This document shows positions 11,481 to 25,095 of a DNA stretch of 64,000 nt, piece by piece. The first letter of the stretch is position 1; each line of letters opens with the position of its first letter. Position numbers and translations under genes: made by a program. This DNA comes from Brachypodius melanocephalos (Eukaryota; Chordata; Aves; Passeriformes; Pycnonotidae), in the NCBI GenBank assembly GCA_013398615.1, contig VZSR01001479.1:13661064-13725063 (forward strand), given 5' to 3'. The notes under the pieces were generated by a model that did not search any database, had not been told where the DNA came from, and saw only the letters and a list, made by a program, of their open reading frames with translations.

Positions 11481-14337
11481 GCTCTTAATCTTCTCTGAGT
11501 GAATTGCAGTGAATACTCAGCTTCTTGTTTTTAATGTGTAGCTCTGCTGAAATTTCTCTCCAGCATTGGTATGTGTGGCTTCAGTAAAATTGACAGGATT
11601 AAAGTGAAATCTACATAAAAGTATTTTGCTGAAATGAAGATTGGCTATTCAGTCTCTCACAGGATGGAGTGAATTTTGAGTGAGAGCAAAATAAAGTTCA
11701 CAGAAAACAAGATATATATAGTCAGATGTGGTTTTTAAATTAATTCTGTGTCTGTAAAATCATTCACTGTTTTTCCTCTCCAGAAATCAATGTTCTAACA
11801 AATGCTGCCAGAAAAATATAACAAATATTAGCTACATAATTCTATTGGAGATATTTCTAAGGTAGATATCAACAAGCTGTTTGTATTTGATTTATATTGA
11901 CTGCCAGTACTTGGTTTTTCTACTAATATGAATAACAACAACAACAAACTGTAAGCAAAAAGATGGCCCAGCAAGACTTTTTGTTTCCCAATTACTATTT
12001 GATTACTTCATCAAGCCATCAAGTGGTATTTTAACATTTGTCTGCTATTAAGAGATAGTAAATTATTTGCTGATTATGTGATTGATAATTTTTCAAAAAT
12101 CACAGGAAATTTATTAGGTAGGAACATTATATAATTATTTTCAAACATCTAAATAGTTAATAAGCCATTGTCTCTCTGTAAAAGGTACTTTGACACCTTA
12201 ATCACTTCAGGGATCCCCCAATTCTTGTGGATACCTTTGACAGCTTTACCTCCTACCTGTAATTCTTTAAAAATAAATCAGACACAGCAGTTTGAATAGC
12301 AAAATCCCTTATGAGAAGGGAGGAAGTAATGATAGAAAGTCTGAAAGTAAAGTTGTCAGTATTTTGGGTAATTTTAAAACTATGCAACATGCAATTCCTG
12401 CCAAATTTCCGTCATATTTCTTTTGATAAAATGAAAAAAAAGCTTACATTTTAAGTGTCTGTTTACAAACACCTGGGAAGATTCAAAGAATGCTCGTGAT
12501 ATAGAAAAAACCAACTGAGAGGGCAGAAAATAAAGGGTTGCTTAACACTGACTTACCTTGTAGCCAGTCAGTGTGCGAGATCTTCTGGCTGAATACATTG
12601 TTTTTATTAGTGTCAGGTACTTGATTTAAAGTGAGACCCCATCACCTTCCAGAGAGAGATTTTTCCTGGAGTATATGCACGTATCTATTTATCTATTGAG
12701 TGTGAGTGTGTATATACACACACCTAGCAGCAGGCCTGGTTAGTGTCGCCTTGACTGAGAGAGGATGTTAGTAATTACTATTTCTCTAAACACTACTTTA
12801 GCATAGATTAGTGTATCAGCTGGCTTCTGCTGCCAGAGTACCCGTGCTGCCTACTGGGAGTGGCTGTAAAGCCAAAAGCCACAGTAAGAGCCATTTCCAT
12901 CTCCAAGGAACTCAGTGGATTTTGCTGTTGATTCCTGAGAATGGGATTGTGCTTAGCTGGGTCTCAGGGTGTCTGTGGCCAGCAGGGACCATCTTTGGGC
13001 CAGCGTTGTGTGAGAAAGCCCAGGACTGGTACAGGACACAGCTGGCTGCTGGACTGGTGTGTGCCAGATGGGAGAGACTGGAGCCTTACCCACACCGCTT
13101 GTGCCCACTGAACCGGAGCAGTTGGTCACAGAGGAGAAATTAAGCTTTGGTGGATGCTGAGAACAGCACTAGCAGCAGTTCTGTAGGACCTGGAACCTTC
13201 CCCATATCTGCACTGGGATGCTTTTGCAATGGACTTTCTCTGATTCCCCATTCCTTCCTCGTGAATGTGTTTTCCAAGGATCACCCTGAACCAACAAATG
13301 CAATCTAGCAGCTGATGTTAATCTAGCAACTGATGCTCTAAACTCTTACACAACTATTTTTCCCTTTTGCAGGCAACATTTCTGCTGTTTTACAAACAGG
13401 TCAAGTGAAGATCTCTTGAATTGACACTAAGACAGAAAACAGCCTGGGTTCATTAGCAGTAGAATGAGTCCATATTAAGAAGAGCTTCTGGTCTTATATT
13501 TTATGAGCCAGTAAATCACAAGCATTAAGGAAAAATAGGACATTGCTGTTTCATGCATGTCTGCAACACAGAAATTTTCTCATGCAACACTAACTGAGAA
13601 AAAAAAGGGTAAATTTTCCCCTTACATTTATTATTTAGTAGTTAGATCACTTTCCAATTTCTCTCAGCTCCAAAGAGCTCCTTGAAACAACAGGTTTGAG
13701 GTTTTTGTTTCATGTTGTGGGGGTTTTTTTCTAATATTTGTGTGGTCTCTATAATACCTTTCCCATGAAAAGGTAAAGCTTGCCTAGTGATGTGTTACAC
13801 AACACTCTCTTTTCTCATGTTCTCTATTGAAGAAGATTTGTGTTGATTTTCTAAAACAGCTTTTGAAATTCTTCTTTACGTTCTTGAGAGACTTCCACAG
13901 TGTATCACCAGCTGGAATGTTATTAATGTTTAATTTTTACCTTGAAGTATTCTAACATCAAATCATTAATCTCTATTGTTCAGTTTTGACTACAGTATTA
14001 TGAAACAGTCTATTAAGTAAAAAAGAGACCTAGGGAATGTATAAAAAGGCACAGTATTATTCTGATGACAGCTTCCTGGTGGTCCATCATATATAAAACC
14101 AGCTATTAGGAATATGTTTCAAACTGGCACCATAACACATATTTCATAGTTGTTAAATTTAATTGTATAAATAGTTACTGACTGTATTTGGACAGTTTTT
14201 AAAAAGTGAATGTGCAATATTTCACTCCATGAAAAACATTCATGGAACATCCTCAACAACCACAGCTAGGAAACAACCTTCATTTTTTATCAATAGTATC
14301 TACAGCAATTAGCTCTGATATTGAGCAAAATTAGAAC
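11177..14337. other. AT-rich non-coding stretch
   Basis: No gene is recognised. It holds a short AAC repeat (11934-11949) and a 16-bp palindrome GTGTGTATATACACAC at 12706-12721. The 110-codon frame at 12811-13143 has no recognisable domain. Confidence 0.6.
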
Positions 14338-14383
14338 TTGATCCTTCAAGCATTTATACACTTGAGTAGTCCCATAGGGACCA
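14338..14383. repeat. Possible fragment of an old amniote DNA-transposon-like repeat
   Basis: The string TTGATCCTTCAAG followed by CTTGAGTAGTCCCATAGGGA resembles, from memory, part of an amniote repeat with a GATCCTGCAAG...GAGTAGTCCCATTGA layout. Only a short piece matches and I cannot run a repeat library, so this is tentative. Confidence 0.25.
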
Positions 14384-17300
14384 ATCAATATCCTCTGTAG
14401 TCATGGAAATATTCGCATGCATATGGTCAATCACAAGTCTACATTTTTCAGGAACAGGGTATTTTTTCTAACAGTGAAACATTTTTAGGGTTCAGTCCTG
14501 CTTTCTCTAAATTTTGGTAAAACAAACCATTTTAGTCAGTGTAGGCTTTTGGGTAAGTGCAAAATAAATTCTGAAAACAATAAACGTATTTCTCCTTTTA
14601 GTGCTGTGACTGCTCTTAATATTAAACCCTCTGCTTGACACGAATAACCACCCAGCAGGGTGATACAGAACCCAGGAGAACTCAGGCACAAAGTGCTTTT
14701 TCTGCAGCCTGCATGGTTCTTTCAATACTGACACGCACTCTGCATACTTTCAGTTGTTTTCTTAAAAGTGAAGGTAATGCCTTGGTTAGGTGCAGAGTAT
14801 TCTTGCATTGGCAAGAGCCAGTGCCATGCAGTGCCTTTTGCAGCAGACATTTCTAAGCAGTAGTACAATTGGTACTCTTTATTGAATGACTTCCACCAAA
14901 GGTAGAAGAAAGATAAAGCTGCTGCTTTCAATTATGCAATCAAGAATGTAAGAAAGCAAAGATTGTAGATCTCATACGGAAATAATTATAGTTGATAAAC
15001 TGTGTCAAACAACAATACTGTTTGTGTTAATCACATTTTAGAAGGTTGCTATTGTAGTTGATTTTGCTATAAAATGGAAAACACTGAATTATAAAGTCCA
15101 CTGACCTATTCCAAACCATCCTGCTTAATCAACTCAGTTCTAAATAATGGTTGGCTTAGACAGTAATCCAATATGCTAGTTCCACCAGATTCTCTGCCAT
15201 CACTATTTGAGAAATCAATACTGAAGCTAAATCAGGCTCCTGCTAAGGATTCTGCATTAATGACAACGTGACACCCACCCTGCTATCAAACCTTGAGGAT
15301 TGCCTTAAGTTCATCAGTTGCATTCAGAGCTATAAAGAGATCAAATCTACAGCTTTTGGGCCAATTACTGTTAAGAGACTCCCTCTTCACAGACATTTCA
15401 ACTCTCTGTGGCAGGTAGGGGCTGAGAACTTCCAGCTCTGGATGCTGTTGAGAACAGAGCACTCTGAGAATGTTTCAGTCACATCACCACATCTGCTGAG
15501 TTGTCTCCCCTCCCTCCTTCCCCTTTCTCCCTGGTCCTGCCCTCTTCCAGTGGGGATCCCCAACCCTGCCTACTTAACCAAAAGGGATCCTCATTCTGCC
15601 CACCTGCCCTTCCTGGCCCCAGGCAGGCCAGCCTGTGCCATTCCCAGCTCCAGAGCAGCAGGCACTGCCACCTCCTCTGCCCTGGCAGGGACAGGCAGCA
15701 CGTGTGCAAGTACCATGGATGGTCTGTGTGGTGTGGGCTCCAAAGCCCTTGCAAATGTCACCACTAATCTCTAAATCAGGGCAGCATAAGAGAACAGCCT
15801 GACTACAAAGCCAGCAAGGAACAAACATGTTTAAATATCAGTAGGAAATCTGCTGTATAATTGCTCACAGAAATTGTCAGCTAGTGAATTAATCAATATG
15901 AATCTACTGCTAAGCGAGAAGTAGCAATCAGATGATCTTCATAAATTATGAGAGGAGGTTTCTCTCTCTCATTGCTTCTCCTTGAATGACTGTTTGAGAC
16001 AGCATGAAACTCTTTGTTTGTTATCCTAATTAGATCCTCTAATCTTACAAAAGATACTACTTCTGAGAGAAAGCCATGTGTATAAAATAAAACCGTGCAT
16101 TTTTGTCCAGTACAGATAATCACCAAAATAGTTATACTTTTGTAAAGTCATTAAAAAACATTCATGGAAGATTAAAGCTAGAAGATATTAATAGTTCAAG
16201 ATACCAGAATATCACATCTTTTCAGTTTGCTATTTTAGCAAACAAAAAAAGTGTCTCAACACAATTTTAACTCACATTCTTATTTTCCAGAAGTTTTGGT
16301 TTTGTTTTTTTCCATTACCATTTCCTATAAACAGATATATTATAAGTAACATACTTACACTTCAGGAATGTCTTCATTTTTATCCTGGCATTCACATCTG
16401 TCCCTGTTTAATGCTCTGCTGGTGGTCTGGCTCCATGGTATGCCCACTGCAGTGTTCATCTTAAACAATATTTACATTGATTAGGGACCCCAGTGCACTA
16501 GAGGCACTTACTAGAAAATGAACACAATGCCTTGGGATAACAGCAAACATCTAAATGTCTTATTTTGAACTTCTCTTTGAATTTATTGTTTAAGTGTATA
16601 AACAGTGTCAAAATGGAAAGTTGGTGGAGAAGGACACTGTGTGAATGTATAACATAAAAATCGATGTGGAAAATGTGCAGTTGATAAATATGTAAGGAAT
16701 GGACACAGTGATGTATTTTTATTCAAGTTATAGTAGTTTGTGTTGCAAATCTGAACATTTTCTTCTACATGTATGCCCACATACATGGGCACACATAAAA
16801 TTCTTTCCTGACACTAAAATCATATAAACTTATAAGTAGTACTTTCCTGGAGTAGGAAAAGCACATTTTTAAAAAAAACCCCAACAAATCTATGGCAGAA
16901 TTCAATATTTTGCCTTACATTGCATAGCATGTTGGTGCAAAACCAAAGTTGAAACCTACATTTTGTTCTGAATGTGAAGAGTACCATAGGGATATAAAGG
17001 TTTTTTTCAGATTGAGGGCCTGAGCTGCTGAATTTGGAAATATTCCAGCTGAGTGATACTATGGAAAGCCATGACAAAGCTCTTGTGAAAGTAGGCTGAA
17101 AAAATCAAGGAGCAGCTTGAGCAAATTGCTTAAAGCATCTTTAGTATGAGACCCCAGAACTCCAATTGGGATATTATTAATCAGGTCACTGAAGAATAGG
17201 GAGCACAGACCTAGCGAGGTGCAACCACACAGACTAAGAGGATCCTTGAAAAATTGCTATTTTTGGTCTCCCAAAAATCTAGAATTTTCATATCTGCCAA

Positions 17301-20300
17301 CAGAAAAATGTAAATGTTACTGTATGGGAGCACAGTTTGGGTGTCCAGAAGCACTTGGAGCATAAGCAGAGTAACAATCTGCAAGGAGTCAGGGAAAAGG
17401 GGTATCAAATGAGTGTTGTGAAGCTCAGATTGGTTAGTGGGTTTTCTCTCCTCTACCACCAGTTTCTGTCTCCAGTTGCACCCTGCAAAGAGAAAGTAAG
17501 CTGGAAGAGAGAATTACAAGGATCATATGTGTCTTCATGTTCCAGGTTGCTGAGGGGCTTCATGCTCATACTGAACAGCCAGTCCTGAGAGCAGCCACAG
17601 AATTTTGCTCCCATTAAGAGAGACATTCTGTTTCCAGCGTTGTCCTTGGTTCAGAAAGGGTTTGAGGTGACCAGAGAAGGTGTGAAAATTCTTAGCTGAG
17701 AACCACGATAATAGGAAACACACAGTCCTTTTTAAAGACAGCTTGCAGATTTGCTTTTATGCATACAAACTATTTGTGTATGTGCTTATACCTGTTCCAA
17801 TCTGCACAAAAGCTGATCAATAAATATATAACTACCTTAGCAAAGCTCTTGTGCTGATTTATTAGCTGAAGAGTAACATGCCTTCAGTTACTCCTCACTA
17901 AAATATTGTTGATGATGATGGAGAGGGAGATAATCTATTTTCAGCAAAAGATGCGAAAGCACCCCTCTGAAAAATATCCTTTTGGATGAAATAATGCTCT
18001 CATATTTTTTAATCTCTGAACTCTGTATGTAGAACATGAATGATCCAAATACTTGGGGATGGGAAAGCAGTCATTAAATGCTGGGAATCAAAAGGAAGTT
18101 TACAGGTAGAAAATGTCACTTTACTACAGCATATGAGTAAAAAACCATCTGTCTGAAAAAGTGATTGATTCTGACATATGTGGAGTAGGTATAAGCAAAT
18201 AATAAGTGATCCCTCTAAATCTTGTTTTGCAACATGTGTAAAATAATGCAAGCTATATATTTAAGATGCAACCCAAATTAAATGTGGTTGTGTTCAATCT
18301 GTCTGTGAAATGAGATCTACTGCTACTTTTTTATGTCACAGAAATTCCCTAGGACTGTTTTATGAACTCCTTCTGGTTTATTTTTAATATTAAAAGATGG
18401 AAAAAGGCCTCTTTCTTTTTCACTGTTCTCTACCAGTGAGTCATGGGTCCCTTGCTGCTCCGAGAGGAAAGTTGTTTTAGTAATTCTGGAAATAAACTTA
18501 CTGCTGAGTCAGCAGCGCAACAGAAAATGACAAGTTTCAAATTAAGAAATACGTTAGAAATAAGAAGTAATGGTGTATCTCTCAGCCTCCCCCGCTAGAA
18601 TTGGCTGGTGCGCCAGGAGCTGATTTAGCAAGTGCCACATGTACTGGGCATGAAAAACGTACATTGGCAGGACAAAAAATCAGGTTCATTTAATGGGAAA
18701 GAGGATAAACAAAATTGAGGCAAAATGCAGGGTCAAGTTGGAAGCGGCTCTAAATATTTTACTGACCATGGCACACCACCCTGAAATGCTTAAATGCATC
18801 CCTGAAGCAGCTCAATATGAAGAGATTTTTGCTTTCAGTTTTCTCTGCTAGGGGTTTTCAAACAAGCAATTTTAATAGCATTTCTAAGTTAGTGTATACT
18901 TACAGATAAACCACTGGGATTTTGCTACTCCGTTTATCTGGGATTCCAGATTCTACAGAGAAAATAATTGGAAACAAAGCATTTCCCAGCAATCAGTCTA
19001 CTCTCTCTGATTTGCTAAACATGTCCATATGTAGTTATTGCTTGTATTTGGAAGATTGGTAGCAGTTTTAGAGGAGAAATATGCTAAACTGCAAATTCAA
19101 GTAGTCATTTGGCAGTCATAGGGGGAAGCCTTTGTAATTTTTTTTTTTTGGTAAAGGGAACTCAGGAATTTAATGCTACTTACACCTTAATATTGAACCA
19201 CATTTTAAATGTCATAATTAAAGTGTTAAAGTAATACAATCGATTTTTCAAAAAGTACCCAATACTTTGCTGTGGAGGAGAAAACAGCTACATTCTTCCC
19301 CCCTGCACCTTTGGACCTGATTCTGCCCTGTCAATCGCCCACAGATCACCTCGGAATCCGCCACTGTGATGGCACCTTCCCTTTGTGTTCTCTGAAATCT
19401 GAAAGCACTTTTGCCAGTGGCCTGTTTTGACAAAATTCAAAGGCTAGCAAAACAAATATGAATCCTAAGACTGATTTCAATTTAATCTGAATTTGAGTAA
19501 TTAAAAAGAAAAAAGCAGCCTCTGATAGGCAGAATTTCTTAAACTATTGTGGTTCTTCGATTATAATTGCTGTTTAGCCAAGCGAAATGCTCCATATTTG
19601 CATGAAGTCCCTCCTGACTGTACAGAAGTTCTTGACTGGAATCTTTCACTGTCTATATTTGTTTCTTTTCTGTCTTTAAATAGCTCACTAAAGAGCAGAC
19701 CTGAGGCTTACTGAAGTCTTCTACAAATACATAAATATTTCCCGCTAGTAATAACATGGTACTAAATATTGAAATGACTTTACATTAAAAGTGTCACTGT
19801 GACTTACGCTACAAAATATTGGAGGAGGAGAAAATATTAGTACTAAATAATGTGCTTGCGAAATAATTTTACACAAAGACCATTTAAGAGTATAGCTTAA
19901 AAATTTGACGTTAGTATTCCTCGTGACTTTTTACCAGCAAGTGTCACTATGAAAGATAATGAAAAAACTTACTGTAAAACCTCTGAATCCTTTTTGTTTT
20001 CTTTCCTTCTCTCTTGCTGTAGCGTGAATATGTGCTGAAAAGCCAGAATTGCGCAGAAGAAAAATATTCCAAGACGCTGTAAACGCGCCTTTCCCTTTCT
20101 CTCAGCCCGAGGGAACACTGACTATTTCAATAATCGGTGTGAACTTTTCGGTTATGATTTCTGTTTCCTTTCTCTGTTTCTCCCTCCCTCTCAATTTTTT
20201 TCCACCATCATATGAGTGTTTTCTCAATAAAGGAAGTAGAAGAGCAGCGTGACAGCATTTATTGAAAGAAAATACAAAATGTGTATAAAATGAGAGAGAG

Positions 20301-23300
20301 TTTTAAAAGAAAATACGAGGCAGGAATTACAGTCTTAAGAGAGGGGTGGAAAGATGGCAAATACTACAGGAGAGCAAATTATAAATACTGAGCTTTTGCT
20401 CAGCATGCAAAGCAGCACCTATAGAGAATAAATTCCACGCATTCTACCTTCATCCCAGCTTCACTGGGGATCAGTGCTCCGACTGGAATAACTGTGAATT
20501 ATCGTCAGTATAATGGAATCCTGCAATTTACCAAAAGGAGCAGGAAAAATGGACTTTCGCTAGAACTTTCATACTTTTCACTCAATCTTCACTAGTCAGA
20601 CATATGGACTATGTTAGCACTTCGGGTTACTGGCCCAAAGTCAACATCGAAAATTAATTTCCCAGAAATACAGAAATTGCCATTTTTCACACCTTAGGTA
20701 AGGAAGGCCAAAACAAGTAAAGCTAAAAGGATTCAAATGCCAGTTTTGAATCTGTTGATTTCCTCTGAAATAGCGGCTATACCAGGATGACAGAAATTTG
20801 TGTATACAGAGGCATGTGACCCATTGCAAACCTGGTTATAATTATGGATTTCAAAACAGTATCTAATAAGCTGAGACCCAGACAGCAGTGCACAGCAGTG
20901 GAACACGTCCAGTATTCATTAAAGATGTCCAATCTAGAAGTCCAGGCTTTAAAGACAGTTTTCAGACACAATTTTCCCACTTGTCTCAGGAATAAGGTAG
21001 AATAGCAAAAACAGAGGTAATAAAACGTGGTCAACCTCAATGACTTGGCATGCATTCTTGGCAATAGCAAAATAGAGAGACCACGGCTTAGCTCTGAGAG
21101 TGAACTTGCAACACCCTGAATTTTGCATCCTTTTTTTTTCTCCTGTGGCTGTTTTTGTTGGACCAAAAAAAAAATCCATTTGCCCATATTTTCAAAGATG
21201 ACACACCAAAAACCTCATCTACCATAAAAATACACTTAAATGCACCACTGTCTCTGGGAAATAGTACTTTCCGCTCTGGGAATTATTTTGATTCACTAAT
21301 TATCACAAAAACTGGAAAGACACATTGATATGCAGTAAAGATGGAAGAATTATGGCGTGGAAGGATAAAATCATGATCCTTTACTTGGCTTTTCTGTTAT
21401 GGGTTTTGGGCCCATATGAGAACACCTCTGGCCAGGTTGCCTGCAGTGTCTGAACCTGTAAACCCTGGATTTAAAATAAGGCTCTTGGAGGTAAAAGGTG
21501 AAGCCCATTATGAATAGACAGAGCAGACTTGCAAAATTCCATATCTGCTATTGCCACAAAGGGGGAACATGTCCCAGTGCCAGAGTGGGAAATATCCGGA
21601 TTAACTATCCCACCTATGGCTGCCAAAATGAGAACCAAAAGTGCAGTCTGTGAGTACAACCATGTACAATCATCCAGATGAGCTTTTACCTTTGGGTTTC
21701 ATATTTGTAATAACTTGCCCAAATGTCAGTATAATTTATAGTAATAAAGCCATGTGCATTTGCTATTAGATAGTCTTTAAAAAAAAAAAGGCATCTTGGA
21801 CACATGACAGTGGTAAACATTACCTCCAAAATGCTGCTTATTCGTAGGGAAAAAACCCTCTTGTTCTGACAGACAGGCATTTTCTGATGAAAGGGTCTTT
21901 TGCAGATGTACCTCTCATTGAAAAATATCCTGCTTGGTGTCTGTGAAAAAACCAAGGCTGACAGTTTAGGAAACTGCTATCCCTCTATTACAAATCTGTA
22001 GTGCAAAAAACACTAAGGAGATTGTGACTTTAAAAGAACAAGTTTCATTGTTTGGCTTCAGTGCAGTGTGAGAGGGATGCAGAGGGTGAAATCTCTGGAT
22101 CATATACCAAAATAAACATTTCAAATCTAATGTACACACACAAAGAATTGTTAAAGTCTAACATTCCCTAACATAATATAAATTTTGGTACAACTTAATC
22201 TGTTAGAAATGAAAAAAATAATCACCACACTTATAATATGTAATTTTTTAAATTGATTGGAAATATTTCTCCAGATGGAGCAATTTCTGGCTTCTGAAGG
22301 TGTACAGGTAATCTGTATCATTCTGAACCATACCCAGAGCCAGGACTGTAGGTACCAGTCCTATGACATGATGGTCTTACTCTTATGCTTGAAACCAGAG
22401 ATCTTTCCCAGTCAAGCACGGCACAGGATTGAGAGCAGAGGCCACGATGATGTGTAGGTGCCGAGAGAACCACTCAGCACCTCGAGAGGTCGGATTGCAA
22501 CGCCCTGCAACCAGCACAGCAGGGTGAAACACAGTAAAAATAAGATTCTCCACCCCCCCAAATTTTTTTTAAATTTTAAAAAATAGTAAAAAATAACAAA
22601 AATATAACTCGCTTTCACTGAAGTTTAGACATGTCAAGGAACTAAAGCCATTTGGGTCCTCACTAAGCTACCATGGCAATATCTTGAAATTTTCCCTCAA
22701 AAGCAGATCAGAATCTTAGCCAGGTTTCTGGAGCAAAGCATGAAATCTGTCAAAGTAAATAGATTCCCATTTCCCTCTGTTTCACAACAGCTTCCTTCTT
22801 CTTGTGCTGGTGTCCTGGGGACCCAGGGACAACTGGGGCTGTCTGCCTCCCACTGCGTGGCAGCTCTGCCCTTGCATGGCAAAGGTCCATGAGGATTTGG
22901 CAACTTGCTCACTCTGACAAGATGAATATCTCAATTACAAATTCTCACCAAGCAGCTAGAGAACTTTGGGGTTTCTTTGTTTCCTGGTTTGTGCTGAAGG
23001 AAGTTTAAGGAAAGAAGAGATTGAGACAGAGAGATGTGAAGGCAGACCAATGCTTGCAGTTATCAGGCAGGGCTTTGTTGCTGAAACAAGCCCCACTTTT
23101 AAAGTGCATAGCTTGTATTTTAACAGAAAAACTTCTGGGTATCTTCCAGAAAATTTGTTTTTGCTGTCCCTCACCTATGATCTCTTGAGCTGATTCTCAT
23201 CAGAGGTAACAGCAGCCTGCCCTTTCTATTCTTCCAGCTCCTCTGGCATCTGTTCCTCTCCCCCACTGCTGACATACAAGACTGAACTAGTGCATGAGAA

Positions 23301-25049
23301 GACAGGGTGTTTGCTTTCAAACAGGAAGAAAAAAGGACAGGGTCCATATGGGGTACGAATTTAACCATGGGTTCCTTGTATGACTAAGTGTGACTACATA
23401 CCCTCTGAATTTCCCCTTGAAAGTACAACATGGATGGAGGCTGTTGAATACATTCACGCTTGAAACGAATTCAAGCAACACTGTGCTAAAGGGCAAGGAG
23501 TGCTTGGTTTCAGAGGGAGGTCAGACTCTCCTGCTATCCTGAGATGTCATAAGGAACGACTAAAAATAACTGCCAGGAGTGGATTCCTCATTTGCTGTGA
23601 GTACCAATTAAGTGGGACTCGGCTTGGCTTAGGTCATGTATTGATGGTGTTGAATGTAAACCCAGCCAGGCTCATCCCCCCGTCCTGAGGAGGCTGAGGA
23701 GATGGGCAGACCCCTCCAGCTGTGCTGTGCATATGCCTCCCTTCACCCTTCCTGCTACAGATTGATGCTTCCAGTGAGCACTGGTACAGGGATGGATGGC
23801 ATCCAGAACGACTCATAACAAAGAGCATATGGCAGGACTAGATGTAGCAATCTAACATCTGTTGCACTGCTTATTATTAACATTTCTCACTTCTCTTGGA
23901 GCTAGTAACCAAAACCAATAAATATTGTCTTCACAAATCCTACCTGAGGAAATCCCATATCCTCTTGGTTTTTCACCACTAATTGTGTTCAGTGCAAAAA
24001 ATTAGAATTATTTTATTCTTTAGGCGTTTTAAACAATCCAAAATTCTCTCACTCAGAGTTGTTCGAACAAGCTACAGTAAACACTAACTTGTCTTTTAGT
24101 TTATTCATGTCCTAAAGATTTAAATGACTCCTATTCCATATCCCAAGAACTGAAGTTTTGTTGTTGCTGCGCTAAGGTGAAGGGATGAGTTAAAACAAAC
24201 AGGATGAAAAAGCGTATTCCAAAAAAGTAAATACAGCATCAACTCATTGTATAGTCTCCCTTGCAGTATGGTAGCAGCAGATGTACCTAACAAAGGAACC
24301 ATTCCTGAAGGAATTAAGAAGAATTACCTCTATTTGGTTATTTTTTGTCTCAGATCACTTTTTTTTTTTTTCACAGAGAAGTGGGACTGCAAGCTCAGAC
24401 ACGCAAAAGATGGAAAATCAGCTGATGAAGCAGCATGTCCACTTTGCAAAAGTTTCACTGAGTGAGGACATGAAATATAGTGGGCAGCCCCTCTCAAACA
24501 GAGATTAAACCATGTATCAAAACTAACACTTTGACCATAAAAAGGTATCCAAAGAACAGTGTTGTGACTGGATGATCTAAGTTACTCCCTTTCAGCCGAG
24601 AGATGGAAATGGTTGCCAACAAAAATGTTAGGATTTGACAAGACTTGGCAAATTGCTGGGATATAAAATCATGTTTTGTGAGTTATAAGGCCTTCCAGGA
24701 GATGTGACAAATCCTGAAAAAGGGTGGAAAAGCATGCACAGCCCACAGAAACTTACTCCCTTTTCATGGACCTGCCAAAAGAAAGGAAATATGAAAAAAA
24801 AGTGCACAAGAGACTTGCCAGTGCCAGACTTACCATTTCATTTAATAAGCACACTTCATAAAATGTTGAAAAAAATTATTGTAATAAAGACTATGCATAT
24901 TATTATAAACAGTGACTAGTTCAGAAAGCAAAAGTGTTAAATTTTTGCCCCGGAGACAGAGAAGCTATTGATGTTGGGATCAAATGTCCTAACCTAAAGA
25001 GTCACAACTAAAAAAGAATTAGAAACTCATTAGTGGTTCTCTCTATTAT
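14384..25049. other. AT-rich non-coding stretch
   Basis: No host gene is recognised. The longest frame (168 codons, 15268-15774) runs through C-rich sequence near 15490-15700 and has no known motif. A POU-type octamer ATTTGCAT lies at 19596-19603 in an AT-rich block (about 19540-19900). T and A runs occur at 19140-19149 and 21780-21789. Confidence 0.6.
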
Positions 25050-25095
25050 GGATAATTTTCCTCCTTCCCTAAAAAAGGAAGGAGGAAAATTATCC
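25050..25095. repeat. Perfect inverted repeat, 19-bp arms, 8-nt loop
   Basis: The left arm GGATAATTTTCCTCCTTCC (25050-25068) is exactly complementary to the right arm GGAAGGAGGAAAATTATCC (25077-25095), with the loop CTAAAAAA between them. Pairing stops abruptly outside the arms. The transcript would form a hairpin from either strand. The stem is shorter than a typical pre-miRNA stem and has no bulges. Confidence 0.9.

Noticed and set aside
15268..15774. 168-codon open frame
   Set aside because: Composition is Pro/Ser/Leu-rich through a C-rich stretch, several other frames are open over the same DNA, and no domain is recognised.
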